Shown piece after piece: positions 13,424 through 17,151 of a stretch of 17,151 nucleotides of DNA. The stretch lies in assembly GCA_023459675.1 (NCBI GenBank), contig JAEWTC010000069.1:1-17151 (forward strand). Direction: 5' to 3'. The notes below the pieces were generated by a model. The model saw only the letters and a list, made by a program, of their open reading frames with translations, had not been told where the DNA came from and searched no databases. Positions within the stretch are counted from its first letter, which is position 1, and every line of letters starts with the position of its first letter. A program made the position numbers and the translations under genes. The DNA comes from Bacillota bacterium. Its GTDB lineage: Bacteria > Bacillota > Clostridia > Christensenellales > Aristaeellaceae.

Positions 13424-13509
13424 TGACACAGTACAAGCCAGACGCATTCGTATTGATGTATCATACGTGAGGACATTCGGGATTAACTCGTTGTTATGGG
13501 AGCGTTTTC

Positions 13510-14457
13510 ATGTCAAAAGGAAAGCAAGCCGTACCCTTTCTCCGAAGGCAGGCCCGAACCCTGGTGCGCTGCCGCACGTTGCTGATCATGCTTTTGCCCG
13601 CGCTGACGCTGATCATCATCTTTCATTATATTCCCATGTACGGCATCGTGGTCGCGTTCAAGAAATTCAATTACGCGGACGGCATAATGAACAGCCCCTG
13701 GGTGGGCCTGAAGAATTTCGATTTCTTCTTCGCCTCGGGCCAATGGTGGCCCGTGACCCGCAACACCATGCTCTACAGCCTGACCTTCCTGCTGATCAAC
13801 ACGGCGCTGCAGCTTTTGTTCTCCATCATCCTCAGCGAGCTGACCTCGCGGTGGTTCCGCAAATTATCGCAGACGCTGATGCTGCTGCCCTACTTCATAT
13901 CCTGGGTGGTGGTCGGGGCCATGTCGTACAACCTGTTCAACTATGAGCGCGGCGCCGTCAACTCCCTTTTGGTCGCGTTGGGGATGAACCGGGTCGATAT
14001 CTACGGAACCCCGCAGCTCTGGCCATTCCTGCTGGTGCTGTTTAGCGTATGGAAGGGCGTCGGGTACAACACGGTTGTATATCTGGCGGCGATCACCGGC
14101 CTGGACCCGGAAATTACCGAGGCGGCGGAGATCGACGGCGCGAACATCTTTCAGCGGATCCGACACATTACGCTGCCAAGCATCGCCCCCACGATCATCA
14201 TTTTGCTGCTGCTGAGCATCGGCAACCTTTTCCGCGGGGATTTCGGGATGTTCTACAACCTTGTCGGCCTCAACAACGGAAGGTTGTTTGCCACGACCGA
14301 TATCATCGACATGTACGTATTTCGAAGCCTGTTTACCAGCGGCGGGCTGGAGCGCGGCGCCGCGGCGGGTTTGTACCAATCCCTGCTTTGCTTCATCACC
14401 ATTATGATCGCCAATTTCGCGGTGCGCAAATACGACAAGGATTATGCCTTGTTCTAA
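13510..14457 (+). CDS. ABC sugar transporter permease, LplB/YtcP-type (first membrane subunit)
   Basis: The 315-residue membrane protein has about six transmembrane segments (roughly 22-46, 86-110, 118-142, 168-195, 220-240, 282-303). The ATPase-contacting EAA loop, EAAEIDGANIFQRIRHITLP, is at 204-223. The early LLPALTLIIIFHYIPMYGIVVAFKKF segment is typical of the LplB-type binding-protein-dependent permeases of Firmicutes. It forms the import channel with the second permease. GGGAG lies 7 nt before the ATG. No ATPase gene is present, so a shared MsmK/UgpC-type ATPase encoded elsewhere is expected. It is the first gene of the rightward operon, and its stop is 19 nt before the next start. Confidence 0.93.
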   Translation: MSKGKQAVPFLRRQARTLVRCRTLLIMLLPALTLIIIFHYIPMYGIVVAFKKFNYADGIMNSPWVGLKNFDFFFASGQWWPVTRNTMLYSLTFLLINTALQLLFSIILSELTSRWFRKLSQTLMLLPYFISWVVVGAMSYNLFNYERGAVNSLLVALGMNRVDIYGTPQLWPFLLVLFSVWKGVGYNTVVYLAAITGLDPEITEAAEIDGANIFQRIRHITLPSIAPTIIILLLLSIGNLFRGDFGMFYNLVGLNNGRLFATTDIIDMYVFRSLFTSGGLERGAAAGLYQSLLCFITIMIANFAVRKYDKDYALF

Positions 14458-14476
14458 TGTCGGAAAGGGTCCAAGC

Positions 14477-15388
14477 ATGCCAAGTCAATCTACGTTGAGA
14501 AGCGCAAGGCGGATTTCCGCGGATAAAGCCGTTTTCTATGCCGTTGGCTATCCCCTGGTCGCCGGTTTCGCGCTTCTCTGCCTTCTTCCGTTCTGGCTGG
14601 TGATTTCCGGCTCCTTTACAAGCCAGAAGGAAATCATCGTGCGCGGATTTTCGCTGTGGCCCAAGGAGTTCACGCTGGACGGATACGCCCTGTCCCTGGC
14701 CAACCCCGCGGCCGTAGGGCGCGCCTATCTGGTGAACATTATCGTTACGGTGGTCGGAACGCTGTCCAGCGTGTTTATCTGCATGATGACCGGCTATGTG
14801 CTCACCCGCAAAGATTTCCCCTGGCGGTACGGTTTTTCGCTGTTCTTTTTCTTCACCACGCTGTTCTCCGGCGGGCTGATCCCCACGTATTTGCTGGTGG
14901 TGAGCACCCTGGGGCTTAAGGACAGCCTCCTCGCGCTGATTATACCCGGAGTGGTTTCGGTGTGGAACATCCTTCTGGTGAAAGGCTTCCTCAGCTCCGT
15001 ACCCTTTGAGATCACCGAATCCGCCAAGATTGACGGCGCAGGCGATTTCCGCATTTTCTGGCAGCTGATCCTGCCGGTGTCCACGCCCGTGATCGCGACG
15101 ATCGGCCTTTTCACCGCGCTGGGCTTCTGGAACGACTGGTTCCGCGCGACGCTGTACATCGATTCGCCCAACAAGCGCCCGCTGCAATACTTCCTGCACC
15201 AGCTGATCGTAAGCACCCAGGCCATGCGGGCCATTATGGACGAGGCGGGGATCGTCAGCCCCACGCTCCCGGTTGAATCCATGCGCATGTCGATGACCGT
15301 GATCGTTACGGGGCCGATCATCCTTTTGTACCCCCTGCTGCAGCGCTTCTTCATCAAGGGCCTGACCGTGGGTTCCGTCAAAGGCTGA
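14477..15388 (+). CDS. ABC sugar transporter permease, YtcP/LplC-type (second membrane subunit)
   Basis: The 303-residue permease has about six membrane segments (the first near 24-46). Its EAA loop, ESAKIDGAGDFRIFWQLILP, is at 181-200. The internal FSGGLIPTYLLVVSTLGL (130-147) and the C-terminal IKGLTVGSVKG are characteristic of LplC/YtcP-type partners of LplB permeases. The ATG at 14477 is chosen because AAAGGG lies 7 nt upstream. The in-frame ATG at 14444 would overlap the preceding gene and lacks a good RBS. It should pair with the first permease and the binding protein to import an oligosaccharide. Confidence 0.93.
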   Translation: MPSQSTLRSARRISADKAVFYAVGYPLVAGFALLCLLPFWLVISGSFTSQKEIIVRGFSLWPKEFTLDGYALSLANPAAVGRAYLVNIIVTVVGTLSSVFICMMTGYVLTRKDFPWRYGFSLFFFFTTLFSGGLIPTYLLVVSTLGLKDSLLALIIPGVVSVWNILLVKGFLSSVPFEITESAKIDGAGDFRIFWQLILPVSTPVIATIGLFTALGFWNDWFRATLYIDSPNKRPLQYFLHQLIVSTQAMRAIMDEAGIVSPTLPVESMRMSMTVIVTGPIILLYPLLQRFFIKGLTVGSVKG

Positions 15389-15497
15389 CGGAAACCCGCC
15401 TTACGCCGCGGCATACGCAAACGTTGACCTGAACGGCGCGGAAAGCACGCTGTTCTCGGCATAAAACCAACCCCATATTGAATAAGGAGGTCCCGGT
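15389..15497 (+). other. Spacer between the second permease and the binding-protein gene
   Basis: This 109-nt gap has a TTGACC hexamer near 15425 but no matching -10 at 16-18 nt. I see no T-tract terminator. The binding-protein RBS, AAGGAGG, ends the gap. Read-through from the permease genes is likely; an extra promoter is possible but not supported. Confidence 0.4.
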
Positions 15498-17069
15498 ATG
15501 AAAAAATTCCTCGCAACCCTTCTGACCGCAGTGATGATGCTGACGATCCTGACCGCAGGCGTTTCGTTTGCCTCCGCCGCGGATGCCCCCACCACATATG
15601 GCGGGAACGATGTTTCTAAGGAAGTCGCTCTCCAGTACCTGATGGTCGGCACGAAACAGCCCGATCATGATCTGGTATGGAGCATGATCAGCGACTACGT
15701 CAAAACCAAGATCAACGCCACCATCACCTGCACGGTGATCGACCTGGCCGATCATGACACCAAGTACGGCCTGATGCTTGCATCCGGCGAGCCCTACGAT
15801 CTGGTTGTCACCGCGCAGGGCTGGCTCCATTATGACACGGAAGCTCCCGCCGGCGCGTACCAGGAAATCACGCTGGACATGATCCACCAGTACATGCCGC
15901 TGACGACGCAGTACCAGACGGACATCGAAACCCATATGGACCAGAACCGCCTTGCCGACGGCAAAGTGTACATGGTTCCCGCGTCCTTGATCAACCTGAC
16001 CGGCAACACCTTCGCCGTATCCATCCGCGAAGACATCCGTCAGGCCAACGGCGTGCCCGCCGTAACGGACGTGGCTTCCCTGGAAGCGTACTACGACTCC
16101 GTAAAGGCGTCTAACCCCGAAATGTACCCCTATGCCGCCTCCGTTAACAACAACGAACTCAAGGGTTTGCTTTACAGAACGGCCAACGACAAAATCCAGC
16201 TGACGGGCAGCGTTCTGGAAGACTTTTTCACCTTTGAGTACACCCCCGGCATGACGGCTGAGGATGCCGCCGCGGCGCTTACCTTTGCCGGCAACGATCC
16301 CCTGTACGCCGATTATGCCAAGCTGATGAAGAGCTGGGCAGACAAGGGGTACTGGTCCCGCAGCGCGATCGCCGATACCACGCTGGTGCGCGACGCTTAT
16401 GAAAACGGCCAGTCCGCATCGTTCGTGCAGAACACGGGCACCATGGGCGTTGCCAACAACACCCTCCGCTCCAAGGGCTTCACGCCGCTGATGATCGACC
16501 TGTTCCCCACCGCCATCCGGTATAAGGGCGCAACGACTTCCGGCGTGGCCATTCCCCACAGCAGCCAGAACGTGGAACGCGCGCTGATGTTCCTGGATCT
16601 GCTCAAGTACGACAAGACCGTGTACGAGCTGTATCGCTGGGGCATCGAAGGCAAGCACTGGGAATGGGTGGACGAAGCCAACCGCGTTTGGAAAGCAGGC
16701 CCCAATCAGGATCAATACGTGTTCGGCCAGGGCTCCTGGGGCTTCTCCTCGCCGGAATTCGAGCCCAGGAACATGGAAGGTTCCGACCCCGAAGCCATGG
16801 CGATTTTCGGCGGCTGGTGGGCCGACGGCATTCAGGTGGCCAACCCGCTCGCAGGCCTGAACATTGACCAGTCCACGATCCAGAACGAGATCGCCGCGCT
16901 GACCAACGTGCGCGCCGAGTATCTGTATCTGCTGGACCTCGGCCTTGTGGACGACGTTGACGCGACGATTGCCGCGATGAACGAAGCCGCCAAGACCGCC
17001 GGCCTTGATAAGGTCATGGAAGAAATCCAGCGCCAGATCAGCGCGTGGATTGCCAAGAACGCCCAATAA
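15498..17069 (+). CDS. Extracellular solute-binding protein of the oligosaccharide ABC transporter (LplA/LipO-like), no lipobox
   Basis: The 523-residue protein is the expected size for large binding proteins paired with LplB/LplC permeases. It starts with a Sec signal peptide: KK, a hydrophobic stretch to about 24, then FASA|ADAP, with signal peptidase I cleavage likely after Ala27. No lipobox Cys is present (LTAGVSFASA), unlike most Gram-positive binding proteins. The mature region has the usual two-lobe pattern (for example YDLVVTAQGW at 98-107, then DGKVYMVPA) and an aromatic-rich C-terminal half (WEWVDEANRVWKAGP, FGGWWADG) suited to stacking on sugar rings. AAGGAGG lies 7 nt before the ATG. 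The ligand is presumably the glycan fragment degraded by the divergent operon. Confidence 0.88.
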   Translation: MKKFLATLLTAVMMLTILTAGVSFASAADAPTTYGGNDVSKEVALQYLMVGTKQPDHDLVWSMISDYVKTKINATITCTVIDLADHDTKYGLMLASGEPYDLVVTAQGWLHYDTEAPAGAYQEITLDMIHQYMPLTTQYQTDIETHMDQNRLADGKVYMVPASLINLTGNTFAVSIREDIRQANGVPAVTDVASLEAYYDSVKASNPEMYPYAASVNNNELKGLLYRTANDKIQLTGSVLEDFFTFEYTPGMTAEDAAAALTFAGNDPLYADYAKLMKSWADKGYWSRSAIADTTLVRDAYENGQSASFVQNTGTMGVANNTLRSKGFTPLMIDLFPTAIRYKGATTSGVAIPHSSQNVERALMFLDLLKYDKTVYELYRWGIEGKHWEWVDEANRVWKAGPNQDQYVFGQGSWGFSSPEFEPRNMEGSDPEAMAIFGGWWADGIQVANPLAGLNIDQSTIQNEIAALTNVRAEYLYLLDLGLVDDVDATIAAMNEAAKTAGLDKVMEEIQRQISAWIAKNAQ

Positions 17070-17151
17070 ACCTTCGCAGCCGCTCTGCCAAGCGGAACGA
17101 AGCCGGACGGCACACCGCAAACCCTAACGGATCTACAGGAAAAGCCCGCGA
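17070..17151. other. Sequence after the binding-protein gene, to the window end
   Basis: A short 5-bp stem, CCGCT (17080-17084) with AGCGG (17091-17095), follows the stop. No T tract follows, so it is not a convincing terminator. Transcription may continue into a gene beyond the window. Confidence 0.3.

Noticed and set aside
13423..13428. Consensus -35 TTGACA close to the permease gene
   Set aside because: No acceptable -10 lies 16-18 nt downstream (the hexamer at 17 bp is ATTCGT). The promoter at 13314-13342 is better.
14444..14476. Upstream ATG for the second permease
   Set aside because: It lies inside the end of the first permease gene without a good RBS. The ATG at 14477 has AAAGGG at proper spacing.
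15378..17120. 580-codon minus-strand frame opposite the binding-protein gene
   Set aside because: The plus strand has a good RBS, signal peptide and binding-protein features; this antisense frame has none.

Overview
The window looks like a chromosomal carbohydrate-utilisation locus from a GC-rich (about 60% by eye), anaerobic, gut-type Firmicute, perhaps a Clostridia or Christensenellales lineage. The reasons are strong AGGAGG-type ribosome binding sites, an LplB/YtcP-type oligosaccharide ABC transporter with no ATPase gene of its own, and a dense glycosidase operon. The taxon is an inference. No marker gene, rRNA or tRNA is present.

Layout. Two divergent operons face away from a gene-free spacer (12064-13509). 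The leftward operon runs from 12063 to beyond the left edge. In transcription order it encodes: an Asp/Glu/hydantoin-racemase-fold protein; a xylose-isomerase-like TIM-barrel protein; the two halves of a split transketolase; a GH127 beta-L-arabinofuranosidase-type enzyme; a GH30-type enzyme with a C-terminal CARDB-like domain; a five-bladed beta-propeller glycosidase; a GH2 beta-galactosidase-type enzyme; an SGNH/GDSL esterase; and the N-terminal part of a second GH2-like protein. The first five genes are tightly coupled (GTGA overlaps, an 11-nt overlap, and RBSs lying on the preceding stop codon). The distal genes are spaced by 49-153 nt. The rightward operon encodes two ABC permeases and a large extracellular solute-binding protein.

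How it may work together. The binding protein and permeases import an oligosaccharide. Cytoplasmic glycosidases, none with a visible signal peptide, plus an esterase dismantle it. The isomerase-like protein and split transketolase then feed the released sugar, or a phosphorylated ketose made from it, into central metabolism. GH127, GH2 and GH30 together suggest a plant cell-wall glycan carrying beta-L-arabinofuranose and galactose (arabinogalactan, extensin or rhamnogalacturonan side chains). The isomerase plus split transketolase recalls catabolic pathways for unusual sugars such as apiose. The exact substrate is not established.

Most unusual signals. (1) A perfect 23-bp sequence occurs in inverted orientation at about +8 to +30 of both divergent transcripts (12117-12139 and 13357-13379), 1.2 kb apart, and is probably a shared operator or leader element. 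(2) A degenerate roughly 10-bp repeat tract of about 300 bp (12681-12975) lies between the two promoters. (3) Three proteins have family-defining residues missing or changed: the racemase-fold protein (second Cys to Gln), GH127 (apparent acid/base Glu to Gln) and the solute-binding protein (no lipobox Cys).
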